Shown one piece after another: positions 32,271 to 42,290 of a DNA stretch of 64,000 nucleotides. The notes under the pieces were generated by a model. The model searched no databases. It saw only the letters and a program-made list of their open reading frames with translations, and was not told where the DNA came from. Made by a program: the position numbers and the translations under genes. Each line of letters begins with the position of its first letter. Positions within the stretch are counted from its first letter, which is position 1. The DNA comes from Guillardia theta CCMP2712. Lineage: Eukaryota > Cryptophyceae > Pyrenomonadales > Geminigeraceae. The stretch covers positions 78,993 through 142,992 of the forward strand of contig NW_005434646.1 of NCBI RefSeq assembly GCF_000315625.1. Reading direction: 5' to 3'.

Positions 32271-32806
32271 GGTGGTGGCAGCGGAGTGAAACAATCAATG
32301 GAGGAGGGTGGACGAGGGGAGGGGGGATGACAGGGAGTGGCTAGGGGAGAGGATGAGGAGGGGAAGGATGGGAGGATGGAAGCAGTGAAGGAGGAGCAAG
32401 TCTTCGTGGGCCGGAGGAGCGGGGGGGGGAGGGGGGAGGGGATTTGTCAGGGGATTTATCTGGGGTTGATAGGGGGAGTGGGTTGCAATTTGATTCATCA
32501 GTGCCAGACGCCGGGGCTGCAGGAGAGGAGAGGAGAGGGGAGAGGGGGAGAGGGGAGAGGGGGAGAGGGGAGAGGGGAGGAGAGGAGGGGAGGGGAGGGG
32601 TAGTTGATGATAGCAGGGAGATTATGTCAAGGGAAGAGCAAGGAGGGAGAGATGGAGGAGGAGGAGATGAGGTGTGGGAGATTGGTGGGAGGAAGAAGGA
32701 AGGAGTGAATAGAAAGAGCGAAAGAGAAATAGACACATTGTCGCCATGGTAAGATGTTTTTACATAAAAAGATTCATCACACAGAGAGCAAGCACCGCTC
32801 GTCTCC
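32271..32806. other. Intergenic, G-rich
   Basis: Between the lyase gene and the ankyrin gene, both leftward. From 32411 to 32605 the + strand has many runs of three to eight G (GGGGAGAGGGG units at 32535-32590), a candidate quadruplex-forming segment in the ankyrin promoter. No gene is seen. Confidence 0.6.
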
Positions 32807-34024
32807 TCACTTGCTCTTGTCCCGCACCTAGAGTCATCACGTCATCCGCGCACGCACACCCTCCTCCCCCCCCTCACCTCAGTGGACAGAGAGGCGGTAA
32901 GAACTCCCTTCCCTGCATCCTCCCAGTCAGTACACAGCAGCTGCCTCCTACTCCTCCCTCTCACCATGCTGAGTCTTGATGATGGAGCAGCGCATCCTGA
33001 GATCAGGAGTGGCGAACCAGATCCGCTCCTCGGCTGCAGCGCTGCATGAAGACTGACTTCAGCTGCTCCTCTCTCCCGGCCAAGTCGCTCACCGGTCGTA
33101 GAAGGTGTGGAGGACGAAGGTGCCATCCTCCTGAAGAAGAGATCGCTCTCAACACAACAATGCAAGCGCTTGCAAGAGATTGGCAGGAACAGGCCAGAAC
33201 GATGGAGACTGGAGACACGGCAGAAACGAAGACAAGATGCATGTTCAGATACAAGGAGCAAGATACAAGTTGAGATCCAAGGAGAAAGATACGATGAAGG
33301 CAACATTAGATGAAGAAACACAACAGTGAGATATATCACAAGAAAGCCAGAAACATCTCGACACCTGACACTCCTCCTCCCTACCTGCATAGTCCATTCG
33401 CCAACAGCAGGGATAGTTTCCGTGTATCCAACCGAGCGAAGAAGCTTTCCCTTCCTCTCCTCGTCCTTGTACAGAACCAGCACCTGAAACAACTATCACA
33501 ACAAGTTCAAATCAACATCTGAACTGTCGTACAGTGCTGCCTTTGATGACCTCGTTCTCATCCCAGTCAGAAGATCCTTCCCACGACATTCTGATTGAGC
33601 TGCAAGCTTTCTCAGGCTCGAAGTTGTACGTCTTGCAGATGTCAAGAAACTCGCTGTCATCCGCAGCCACTTGTGTGATATCGATGTCAGAATTGACCTC
33701 CTCGAGCTGAGCAAACGCGATGTTGTGGCTGCTCCTCAAGGACCTCCAGCTGCCAACCGATCGCTCAAAGAACTCTTCGACGCTCATCCCTGCCGCTGTC
33801 CATGCCTTTGCCTCCTCCACAGGTGACTCCATGCGGAGGGCGAGGTTTCGGCTTGAGCTCCATGACTTGCGAGCTCCGGCGGTCGAGCAAGAGGAGGAGA
33901 GGCGCGAAGGAGCAAAGAGCGCTGAGCCTGAGAGGGAGGATGGGAGGAAGGCGTGGGAGGACGGGAGGACGTCGAGGAGGAGGAGGAGGACGGAGGGGGA
34001 TAGGATCAGTACGCTATGCCTCAT
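32807..34024 (-). CDS. CPES: Plastid-targeted CpeS/CpcS-type phycobiliprotein lyase
   Basis: Six exons: 33533-34024, 33385-33483, 33093-33130, 32965-33041, 32878-32912, 32807-32827. They total 762 nt (253 aa). Introns are 49-52 bp except one of 254 bp. The leader is a signal peptide ending SSHA, then FLPSSLSGS and a Ser/Arg-rich transit peptide. The mature part shows the family motifs: FFERSVGSWRSLRSSH, SDIDITQVAADDSEF, SIRMSWEGSSDWDE, EDGTFVLHTFYDR, EERIWFATPDLRMR and a C-terminal STEVRDKSK. CpeS/CpcS lyases are lipocalin-like barrels that attach a bilin to a cysteine of phycobiliprotein beta subunits. In a cryptophyte this would load phycoerythrin, the antenna kept in the thylakoid lumen, so it should act in the plastid. 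Phycobilin lyases of this type occur in cyanobacteria, red algae and cryptophytes. Full length; conserved Trp and Arg positions present. Confidence 0.93.
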
Positions 34025-34264
34025 CTTTCGCCTTTCGGTGACGTGACGGCCTCCCTACCGGAGGAAAGGGGGGTGGGGGTAGTAAATTTTTATCAAGGAG
34101 GGGTACCTTGTACTATCAACACATGGAATCAGATAGGGTGGGGTACATCGTAGGGTACTAGCACCCCACGTTGGTCCAAGGTTTGTCGGAGCGACGAGGG
34201 AAAATGGGAGGGAGGCAGAGAGAGTGAAGGAGGGAGAGAAGGAGAGGGAGGAGGCGCATGGAGA
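34025..34264. promoter_or_regulatory. Putative promoter region of the lyase gene
   Basis: A 240-bp gap between the USP stop codon and the lyase ATG, both genes leftward. It contains GGGGTACC at 34100 and GGGGTAC at 34140, an AT-rich run (AAATTTTTAT near 34084) and a purine-rich stretch. Assigned as promoter by position only. Confidence 0.4.
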
Positions 34265-36430
34265 TCATTCGAATGTTTCATACAGCAACATGTATGGCTC
34301 GCAGGAGAGCACGCGCTCAACAGGTACCTGAGACCAACAGAAACACTCAGCAGACGAGATGAGATATGGGAAGTGAACAACTCACCCGAGTGACATGTTC
34401 ATCGTTCATAAGGAACCAAACAGAGTCCTCCTTTCCTCCTCCACCTCCCGATCGCCTGCACGTATACGAATGTCGGGTGACTACACTGCATGCTGAACCC
34501 TCTGGGTACCTGACGTAGCAAACATAATGTCCACCGTAAGCATCTCCAAGGTGCTCAACGACTGCTATCAGCTGGTATGTTCTGGCCCGTGAGCTTCCTC
34601 CCTCCACAAAAGTCTCCATGAAGTCGGACAAGTCGATGGAAGTCCTGAATCGAACCTGCTGCGCACTCAGAGTCCTCTCCTGTGCACTCTCTTCCGCATG
34701 CCTTCGTGCGATCCTTTCGGAAGCCATGGAGGGTCGGGAGGACTCGACGGAGATGACAGCACAGCACCCGAGGAGTCCTGATAAACTTCATCTGCTTGAA
34801 GATTCTCGCCGTGTTGACCTCTCCTACTGCTCTAGAGCACCTTCAAGAGGTTCAGTCGTAGTGCTCGACCCACCAGCTTTCTCCCACCTGCTTCGAATCC
34901 CATCGCCCATAGTGAAGTTGACACAGCCCGGAGCAGGGGCGGCTGCAGTCAGAATTTCCACCTCAGCATCTATCGATCTGTTCCACTCTCCTCAGTCGGT
35001 GTATTCTCCTCCCCTCATCCTCTCCACCTCAGTAGAGCTTCTCGCCTATCCGCAGGAAGGGTGCTGATAATGTTTGCTAGATCCGATTTCCTGGAGTAGC
35101 AAACAAGTTGAGGAACATAGAATCAGGAAAAATTGTCAAGACTTGACATAAAAAGATTTCACATAAACTACACAAATCCTTCACTTGGGGAAAGAGATCA
35201 GGTTTTACCTCCTCTTCACGATTCTCAAAGCCTCTGTGTGAAGACATCTGAGCAATCGCTTCGATCAATTTGACTATGAGAATGCAGAAACAACCTGTCG
35301 CATCTTGCTCCTTCTACAAACTCTCTCTCTGCCCACTTCATCAGGCAGGACTCAATGGTGACCGGAGATTCCAACAGAGAGGTTTGCGGGATCGTCAGCG
35401 AGACATCGTAGAAGGTGTCGATCTTGTACTCCTTGACCAGGACATGAGGATCTGACATGAGATATTCTCAACACTCACCTTCCTCAGGTTGCATGCCTCG
35501 CACTGAATACACGAACACATCAGGCCCATGAAGGGGTTGGTGTGAAACTCATCCTTGAAATCATCGAACAGCATAAGATCCGAGCTCCTCTCCCCGTACT
35601 TGGAGTGTCCCTTTAACCAGACCCCGCTCCCACGGAATCTCACGCTAGAGGGCTGAGCGCCATGGCAGTCCCTCAGGACATGTTCTTCTCCTCCCGATGA
35701 CGTCGATTTCACCGATCTCCCTCCAGAGCCCTCTGAATTGACACGCTCGAGCAGGAGCCAGAGGAAAGGAAGCGCAGCTGGTCGGAAGACAGGATCGGAG
35801 CAGGAGGGGGGGATGCTGAGCGATCGGTGAGAAGCTGTTGAGTTGACCTGCAGGGATCAGAGTGATGATTGAGCGTGCTGGGACCATGAGAGACCTGGTG
35901 CTCGAGGTCGAACAAGGCCGCTAGCCCGTTGGACGCCTGCTCATAGGAAGCCTTGGTTTGAGCCCCTCCTGAGACGCGGTGAGCAGGGCAACCGGAGTCC
36001 TCGGCAGACACGAGAGCACAGATTTACCGAAGAGCTGCGCCCTGTACCTCTTGTCCTTGGTGAAGAGTGCGGCTACAAGGATCAGAAACGCCTCCTCTGC
36101 ATCCTGCTGTCTGAATTGAACACGTCAGGAGTCCTCTCTCTTCCACTTCCTCCCTCTTCTTCCTCCTCCCAGCATCTCTCCCACTCACTGGATTCCTAAG
36201 GAGCGATGGATGCTCCGCACTTGCGTGACGAGGGCCCGGGGGTTGATGGGCAGGCCTTCCCCTCCCTGACAGAGCTTGAGGAGGAGATCTGCTGCTGTGC
36301 GAGCGAAAGAGCCATGAGGGATGGAGGAGAGCTCGAAGAACGTGGAGGAGGAGGAGGACGGCGAGGCAGCGATCGCCTGCATGGCCGCCGCCAGGAAGCA
36401 TGTGTTGCCCAGGTTGGTCAACCCCGGCAT
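34265..36430 (-). CDS. Ubiquitin-specific protease (USP/UBP family)
   Basis: Several exons. The Cys box is GLTNLGNTCFLAAAMQ (about 36376-36428; catalytic Cys in NTCF). QDAEEAFLILVAALF follows, then a zinc-type pair CSCIQCEACNLRKVS, the KIDTFYDVSLTIP strand, the His box LGDAYGGHYVCYVRYP and the FLMNDEHVTR segment (Asp of the triad). The last exon gives VERVLSCEPYMLLYETFE and stops at 34265. The triad is complete, so the enzyme should cleave ubiquitin from proteins. ATG 36430 lies right before the Cys box, as in compact USPs. The frame is open further upstream to an ATG at 36838 but crosses a (CTCCT)n tract, so an upstream exon or a longer N-terminus remains possible. Confidence 0.88.
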
Positions 36431-36510
36431 TTCCCCCGCTACCCAGTCCGCCTCAGTTTCGACCTCAGCGCTGGCAATGTAGGCTGAGGGTTGTGGAAGA
36501 GGAGACGGAG

Positions 36511-36614
36511 GAGAGGAGAGGAGAGGAGAGGAGAGGAGAGGAGAGGAGAGGAGAGGAGAGGAGAGGAGAGGAGAGGAGAGGAGAGGAGAGGAGAGGAGAG
36601 GAGAGGAGAGGAGA
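36511..36614. repeat. (GGAGA)n microsatellite, about 21 units
   Basis: Perfect 5-bp repeat upstream of the USP Cys box, between the USP and the divergent BAR gene. Read on the - strand it is (CTCCT)n; a translated Leu-Leu-Ser-Ser-Pro run through it is not believed to be protein. Confidence 0.95.
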
Positions 36615-36811
36615 GCATTCAATTGTGAGGATACAATGACATGATAGGAAGCTTTCTCAAATATTGCCTGACAATGATGCAGATGCCGCTTGGATTCGGG
36701 GATGGCGGGCTGGAGGGCATGTGGAAGCGAGCAGCCGCAGGAGCGAAGGTGCAAGAGACAGAACCATGAAGGCGAGCGGATGACGTGTAGCAGGTGCTGG
36801 CAAGAGATGCC

Positions 36812-38118
36812 ATGAAGGGAGGAACGCAGGTAGTTCACAAGATGTCGGAGGTACGAAAATGAACCGTCCGCTCTCCCTCCTGATTCTCTTCCTTCAGGTT
36901 GACGTCAAGGGAGCAGCGAAGCGATTGACACAGAAAGTGATGGAGAGAGCAGAGGGAAGCGGGTTCACTCTAGTCGAGGAGCTCCCAGAGATCGAAAACG
37001 CCATGGCAAACCTGAAGCAGACTGAAGCTGCTTACAAGGAGCTACTGGCTGTTCTCAGAGAGGCTTTCTCCGCTCAAGTGCATGTCGTTTCGAAACAAGT
37101 GAGAGGCCTGTTGCTCTCTCCTCCTCCTCAAAGGAACTGTTGATCTCTCCTTCTCTCACTTCCCCTTCGCAGCTGAGAGTTGCAAACAAAGTCGAGGTGA
37201 TCGGGTCTGACCTTGAGGCAATGGAGGTATTTGAGCTATTTGACATCGAGATTGTCTGCTCGCTTCTAAGACAACTGGCAGGTTGGTCGTGTGCTCTGCA
37301 GCTACAGTAGGAACCTTGTCACTTGCTCTGAGCGTGCAAGAGATTTGCAGTATATCAAGGTTTTGACATCCTGCCACGTTATTCCTCATATGATGACTTA
37401 TGATTCAGGAGGCAGCAGACGTCTTGGAACGAGCGCAGGACGATTACGATTACAAGAGCTATGATTCGCCTGTATGACCGTGATCGTTGTGTTGAGAACT
37501 CGTCTGTACGATGTCTGCCAATGCTATGAGACTTTCGACTGTTCGACAGTATGAGGCTGTGAAGTGACTTCATACTTTCAGGCCTCAAAACTTGTACTGG
37601 CTCTGGACACTTTCATCAAGGAGGAGCTTGCAGAGGTAGCTCGTGCGAGCCAGGGCGTCTCTCAAATTCCGTTCAGGCCATGGCAGCCCGTACGAGGTAC
37701 AAGGACAACAGACGAGAGGTAAGGATTTCTTCTCACAAGGATTCGAAGCTGAGCCATTGACAGGTCAGTCTGAATATCAAGAAAGTCCAAGACCTAGAGG
37801 CCAAGGGGCACGCGGACAAGGCTGCTTCCGTCAAGACGACGGTGAGCGAGAAGGTGGGGAGGATGAGAACAAGGCTAATTGGGACGGCAGATCGAGCAAG
37901 GCAAAGAGCAGCTGCAACAGCATCGGGATGAGCTGATGCGGCTGTTCATGAACGTTGAGCAGAAGAAGCCGCTGCTGCAGTCGGCTGTGCAGACGTTCCT
38001 GCAGGTACATGCGGAACTCTAGTCCTCCTCATTCTCAACTGCACTGCAGGCACAGATGCAGTTCCATGAGGACTGCTTGAAGTCAACAGAAGAGGCTCTG
38101 GTTCAGTGCAAGGGGTAA
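36812..38118 (+). CDS. BAR-domain protein
   Basis: Ten exons: 36812-36850, 36898-37098, 37173-37226, 37282-37359, 37409-37471, 37582-37635, 37677-37718, 37764-37853, 37891-38004, 38050-38118. They total 804 nt (267 aa); most splices are phase 0 and introns are 37-110 bp. The protein is almost all helix: EIENAMANLKQTEAAYKELL, EAADVLERAQDDYDYKS, LNIKKVQDLEAKG and the terminal FLQAQMQFHEDCLKSTEEAL. The last segment is the third helix of BAR domains (compare the AQxxFHxxCLE pattern of amphiphysin/endophilin types). BAR dimers bind and curve membranes and act in endocytosis or trafficking. No SH3 or PX domain is present, so it is a BAR-only protein. Confidence 0.85.
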
Positions 38119-38270
38119 GAGGAGAAGTTGAGACAGAGACTAGTTGTTGCTGCTAGCGAACATCAAAGAACCTTGCAACGACGAGCATCTCAACCGAGAC
38201 AAGAATCATCCCTAACAGTGTAGCTGGCGGCGATCTTCTTTCGTTTGCTGTTCACAAGGTCAGGCATCAT

Positions 38271-40133
38271 TCAGCATTGGCACTCTTCTCTCTCACCTCC
38301 TCCCTGGGGCCCAGTGATGAGGATCGAGTTGTTGAGAACGATGGTGGTGCTCGAACAGCTGCCTCCGCAGTTGACGAGGCGGATCCGATGGTTCTGATAG
38401 TCTGCTATGAAGAGAAGGTCCCCCTTCCCGGTCATGGCCATCCCCGACATCTGGTTGAACTGTGCGCTCTCTGCTGCCCCATCCTTGTAGCCGGTACCTT
38501 GCGACTCACACGCCCCGCTCCCGGTACACACGCTCGTGTCGAAGCACAACCGGTTGGTGTTGGGAGCTGTGCACGAGCATGGCGCCGAGTCTGGTTGCAC
38601 GAATTTGGGGCTGGAGCCATCGGCACAGTAAGGAGCCTTGGCAGCGTCTGGCTGACTTGCGTTGCACAAGCAAGGGCTGGAGGTATAGCAGATGCCGTTG
38701 ACGATGTACTTGCCGCCTTTGCACGCCAGCACTCCTGTGATGCTGGCGATATTGGGAAACGGCGTCGGTCCCACCCTCCGCACGCGATCCCACTGGGAGT
38801 CAGCCACGTAGACCCAGTCGTTGGAGGAAGGGATCGCGATGCCCACTGGAATGCCGAGCTTGGCCGAGTATATCGTGTTGTCCGTGCTGTTCACTCCATC
38901 TGTCGCTCCGGCCACTGACGGCAGCCCTCCGTACAAGTCCACGTCCCCGTTGTCCACCCTCGCGCGGCGGATCACGTTGTTCTGCCCGTCGGCTATGTAG
39001 ATCCACACGCCATCGGGTGACACCCTCACGTACTGGGGGCTGTTGTATGCCGCTGTCTTGCCCAGTCCGTTGGCGTAGCCTGCGATCCCCAGGCACCTTC
39101 CTTCATTCGTGCAGTCAGCATCGGTCTGGCAGAGGGCGCCCGTGTTGGGCGCCAAGCAGGTGCAGGTCACCCCAGTGCCTGAGCAGCTCGGGGTGGGGGA
39201 GCCTCGAGGGCAGATGGTCGTGTTGTACTGCACCGTCTGACAGTTGCTGGATGAAGACACAACGAGGGAACAGGAGCACACCTGTCCTGTCTGCGTGCAT
39301 GCGCCTTTGGGTTGGTAGAAACCTAAACTGCAGACACTCTTCGCCACTGTGGGACCAGACTTGGTGGTCACGGAGTAGCTGGGCAGGCTGATCCATCGGA
39401 TCCTGTTGTTGTTCGTATCAGCTACCGCCAGCCCCGTTCCTTGGGGATGAAACGAGACAGAGGCTGGCAACCAGAACTTTGACAGGGTCCCAACGCCATC
39501 CTGGTAACCTTGAGTGAAACCTGCTATGGTCTCCACGTTGCCAGTCGCCAAGGTGACCTTTCTTATCCTGTTGTTCGCGCTGTCCGCCACAGCCACCCAC
39601 GTCCCGTCAGGCGAGATATCCACACCCAAAGGTTTCTGAAACTGAGCCGTCGTGGCGCTCCCATCTGCCAGTCCTGGCTGACCGTTCCCAGCAATGGTAG
39701 TCACGGTGACATCGTTGGAGGACCAGCCTTGTGCCCCCTTGTTGATGCGCCGGATGACATGGTTGCGAGAGTCAGCGACGACGAGGAATGATTCATCGGG
39801 GGACAGGGCTACGTCCGAGGGGAAGTTGAAGCTAGCAGACGCTCCGTTGCCGTTCTGATTCGAAAGATCTCCGTTCCCTGCGACAGTCGACACAGAAGCC
39901 TTCTGCTGCTGCGAGTCCCAGTACCTGAAGAGAATGAGCATGCTGTTTGCAGTCGAAGGATAGTTCTGTGCTGTCGCAACACTGCAAGCGAGCATTACGA
40001 GAAGAAGGTGAACTAAAAGCGATCGCGTGAGCCTCGGACATCTGCCTGTGACAGTTCGGCATGCAGAGCCCTTTCTGCAAGCGAACCAAGGATTGCCCTC
40101 TCCTGATGCAAATTCGTTTTTCACAGTGAACAT
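38271..40133 (-). CDS. NHL-repeat beta-propeller protein with hydrophobic leader
   Basis: Single exon, 620 aa from the only ATG (40133). A hydrophobic segment (LLVHLLLVMLACSVATA) lies about 30 residues in, so it may be a signal anchor or a missed upstream start. NHL units follow: SVSTVAGNGD...FNFPSDVALSP, VVADSRNHVIRRI, TTIAGNGQPGLADG, KPLGVDISPDG, VAVADSANNRIRKV, ETIAGF, VADTNNNRIRW, IADGQNNVIRRA, VADSQWDRVRRV and IADYQNHRIRLV. Two Cys-rich inserts separate blades. NHL propellers bind proteins or glycans; secreted versions occur widely in algae with unknown targets. The stop at 38271 ends a natural frame, but a downstream exon cannot be excluded. Confidence 0.85.
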   Translation of the reverse strand: MFTVKNEFASGEGNPWFACRKGSACRTVTGRCPRLTRSLLVHLLLVMLACSVATAQNYPSTANSMLILFRYWDSQQQKASVSTVAGNGDLSNQNGNGASASFNFPSDVALSPDESFLVVADSRNHVIRRINKGAQGWSSNDVTVTTIAGNGQPGLADGSATTAQFQKPLGVDISPDGTWVAVADSANNRIRKVTLATGNVETIAGFTQGYQDGVGTLSKFWLPASVSFHPQGTGLAVADTNNNRIRWISLPSYSVTTKSGPTVAKSVCSLGFYQPKGACTQTGQVCSCSLVVSSSSNCQTVQYNTTICPRGSPTPSCSGTGVTCTCLAPNTGALCQTDADCTNEGRCLGIAGYANGLGKTAAYNSPQYVRVSPDGVWIYIADGQNNVIRRARVDNGDVDLYGGLPSVAGATDGVNSTDNTIYSAKLGIPVGIAIPSSNDWVYVADSQWDRVRRVGPTPFPNIASITGVLACKGGKYIVNGICYTSSPCLCNASQPDAAKAPYCADGSSPKFVQPDSAPCSCTAPNTNRLCFDTSVCTGSGACESQGTGYKDGAAESAQFNQMSGMAMTGKGDLLFIADYQNHRIRLVNCGGSCSSTTIVLNNSILITGPQGGGEREECQC

Positions 40134-41493
40134 CAGTCGCACATGCAAAAGAGTGGACAAAACTCTGTTCCTGGCTTGCTGTGCTTTAGAGGAAGCAGGA
40201 CGTTTTTTTGCTTGATGGAAAGCGATAAATCAACTTTGAAAGGATCAACTCTTCACCTGTGGAATGTCCTGCTAAACTGCTAACTGACAACGATGGGAGG
40301 AGAGAGACTGAAGCTAAGATTGCTTGTTGCTACAGACAACAGCCTCATCCTCCGGGCATGGCTCTACATGCCATGGATGATATCAGGGCAGCGTTCCAGT
40401 GTCCGGTGAAACTCAAGAGACATCAGCGCCGCCCGGACCTCCTGGCCCGGCCAATCATAGGCATGGACTCAGTGACTCAGTCTAGTAACGATACACCCGG
40501 ACTCGATTCCCGGCGGCCGCCGGCCCGGCGCGACCTTGTAGTACCTAGTACTTTACTCAAAGTTAAGTTAAAAAGCAGTACGAGCCACATCCGTCGGAAA
40601 TTTCGCTTGGTCCCTTTTTATTTCACTTTCAATTTTATAGCATCATTTTAAATTGATGGAACATTTCCGCTCAGTACTGTGCGTCTGTTGGACACTACTG
40701 CCTTGTTTCAAAAAGTTATTATAAATAGTACCAGGTACGTTGACTGTTATTGCAGTATAGGAAAGTTGACAAGATCGAACAGTAACAGCAGTACCCCACC
40801 ACCCCTCCACAGCCGACTTTGTACCGGAATGTCACCCATTTGGCACTTTTACAGGTAAAACTTTCACTTACCGTGCACCTTATACCCCCTTGACTTCTAA
40901 CTCTATAACTATATACAAACTAGCTTTAAAAGGATAAAAAGACCACCGGTATGCTTTATTTGCAGGATTATAGTACTCTGAGGTGCTGCGTACCATGGGT
41001 GGGGCAGGTGTATTGTTAAATGTACATATCAATTTTAATTGTAAAACTCGGTTCGACCACAGTGAGTCCTCGTGATTCATGGTCGTCAGGTGATCCAGGT
41101 GGAGAAGAAGCGCCGCTGAGAACAGGGAGACGAAGAGGATCGAGACGGAGAGAGCCAAGAACGGCATTCTCAATAACATTTTGAGTGCCGGTGACAAACG
41201 AGTAGAGTCAAGAGAGCATAAGGCGAGACAAGTGGAGGAGAAGAGTTAACAGGTGAAGGGGTCGCACTTGCCAGGGACAGGCGCAGGGCTCCGCGCACTG
41301 TCTACTTATCATCGAAGATTCCATCGAAAGAGAAGAGAAGCTAAAATAACATATTGTGCGTAACGTACATCGGCCTTTTGGTGACACCTTGGGTATATTG
41401 CGCAGTGACGTCGAGAGCAGCAACAAGAGCAAGCAGCTCTGATTGAACGCAAAGACCCGAACTGGCTTTCCAACGACCAAAAGCTTATCAACG
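40134..41493. other. Intergenic, about 1.35 kb
   Basis: Contains CGGACT/CAGTGACTC motifs (40466-40510), a GC patch (CGGCGGCCGCCGGCCCGG, about 40509), then AT-rich DNA with TACCCC at 40791 and 40883. Two frames were considered: 40259-40651 (+) has no family features; 40880-41197 (-) starts with a hydrophobic segment (FLALSVSILFVSLFSAALLL) and could be a small first exon, but there is no continuation I can support. Confidence 0.5.
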
Positions 41494-42111
41494 ATGAAGA
41501 AGATGTTAAACGGATTGTTTGGGAGGGGAAAGGGTACTGGCACGAAATCGTCGCAAATATCGAAGCCAAAGGCAGCCAGCTCCGAGGAGAGTCCGGCCTC
41601 GGACGCGCAATCGAAGATCGAAAAGGCGAAGAACGGCCGAAAATGCATCGACAAGGACAACTTGGAGAACGAGGGGATGAATTTAGCGCCGCCAGTCAGA
41701 CGAAAATCCTTGAGTTTAAAGGGAGGTGAAGCGACGAGCGACCCCAGCACTCCGACAGGAGACCCAATCAGCGACATTGAGCGAAAGAAGCTGCGTTTCA
41801 GGCAGCAGATGTCCTTCTCATCCTACGACTTGACTGCAGAGGAGAAGCCCAGAGCTAAGGGATCAGCGTTTTCTTCTAGCATGAATCACCCTCGGCGCAA
41901 GAGTCTTCCGATGTATATCAACCCCAAGAACAGCGCAAGCACAGGATGTTTAGACCTGCTATCGTCGGGTTCACTTGATACATCAGATGAAAGTTGCAGG
42001 ATTCACCGACCTGAGGACGTAGATGACGTCATGCTGGCAAAACTTGTGCAGGAAGAAACCAGGGCTATGGCAATAGTGAATGGTGAGTTCAGATTTAAGC
42101 CCGATTTCTAG
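41494..42111 (+). CDS. Basic, Ser-rich putative phosphoprotein
   Basis: Intronless, 205 aa. ATG 41494 is the first Met of a frame open from 41443. Low complexity, rich in Lys, Ser and Pro. Two PKA/AGC-kinase-like sites, both RRKSL (VRRKSLSLKG and PRRKSLPMYI), about 60 residues apart. The C-terminus has an acidic helix (EDVDDVMLAKLVQEETRAM). No family recognised; the regular codon use and the paired kinase sites argue for a real gene. Confidence 0.6.
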   Translation: MKKMLNGLFGRGKGTGTKSSQISKPKAASSEESPASDAQSKIEKAKNGRKCIDKDNLENEGMNLAPPVRRKSLSLKGGEATSDPSTPTGDPISDIERKKLRFRQQMSFSSYDLTAEEKPRAKGSAFSSSMNHPRRKSLPMYINPKNSASTGCLDLLSSGSLDTSDESCRIHRPEDVDDVMLAKLVQEETRAMAIVNGEFRFKPDF

Positions 42112-42290
42112 TGAGAACGATGCTGCTGATCCTGAATGGTTTAGTCTTTCGAAAAAAAATATTCTTGCATCATTCAAAGAGCAACAATAAAACTATCGTG
42201 AGATGTGCATGATTGACAAAAACATGCTTAGCATGAGAGTGTAGGCTGCTGCATTGTCGACTTTTCGTCGCATCGAACCATTCATGACAC

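Noticed and set aside
40259-40651. 130-codon + strand frame
   Set aside because: No family feature, odd composition, and it lies in a GC-rich then AT-rich non-coding stretch.
40880-41197. 105-codon leftward frame with hydrophobic start
   Set aside because: The signal-like N-terminus is suggestive, but no continuation exon or family motif was found.
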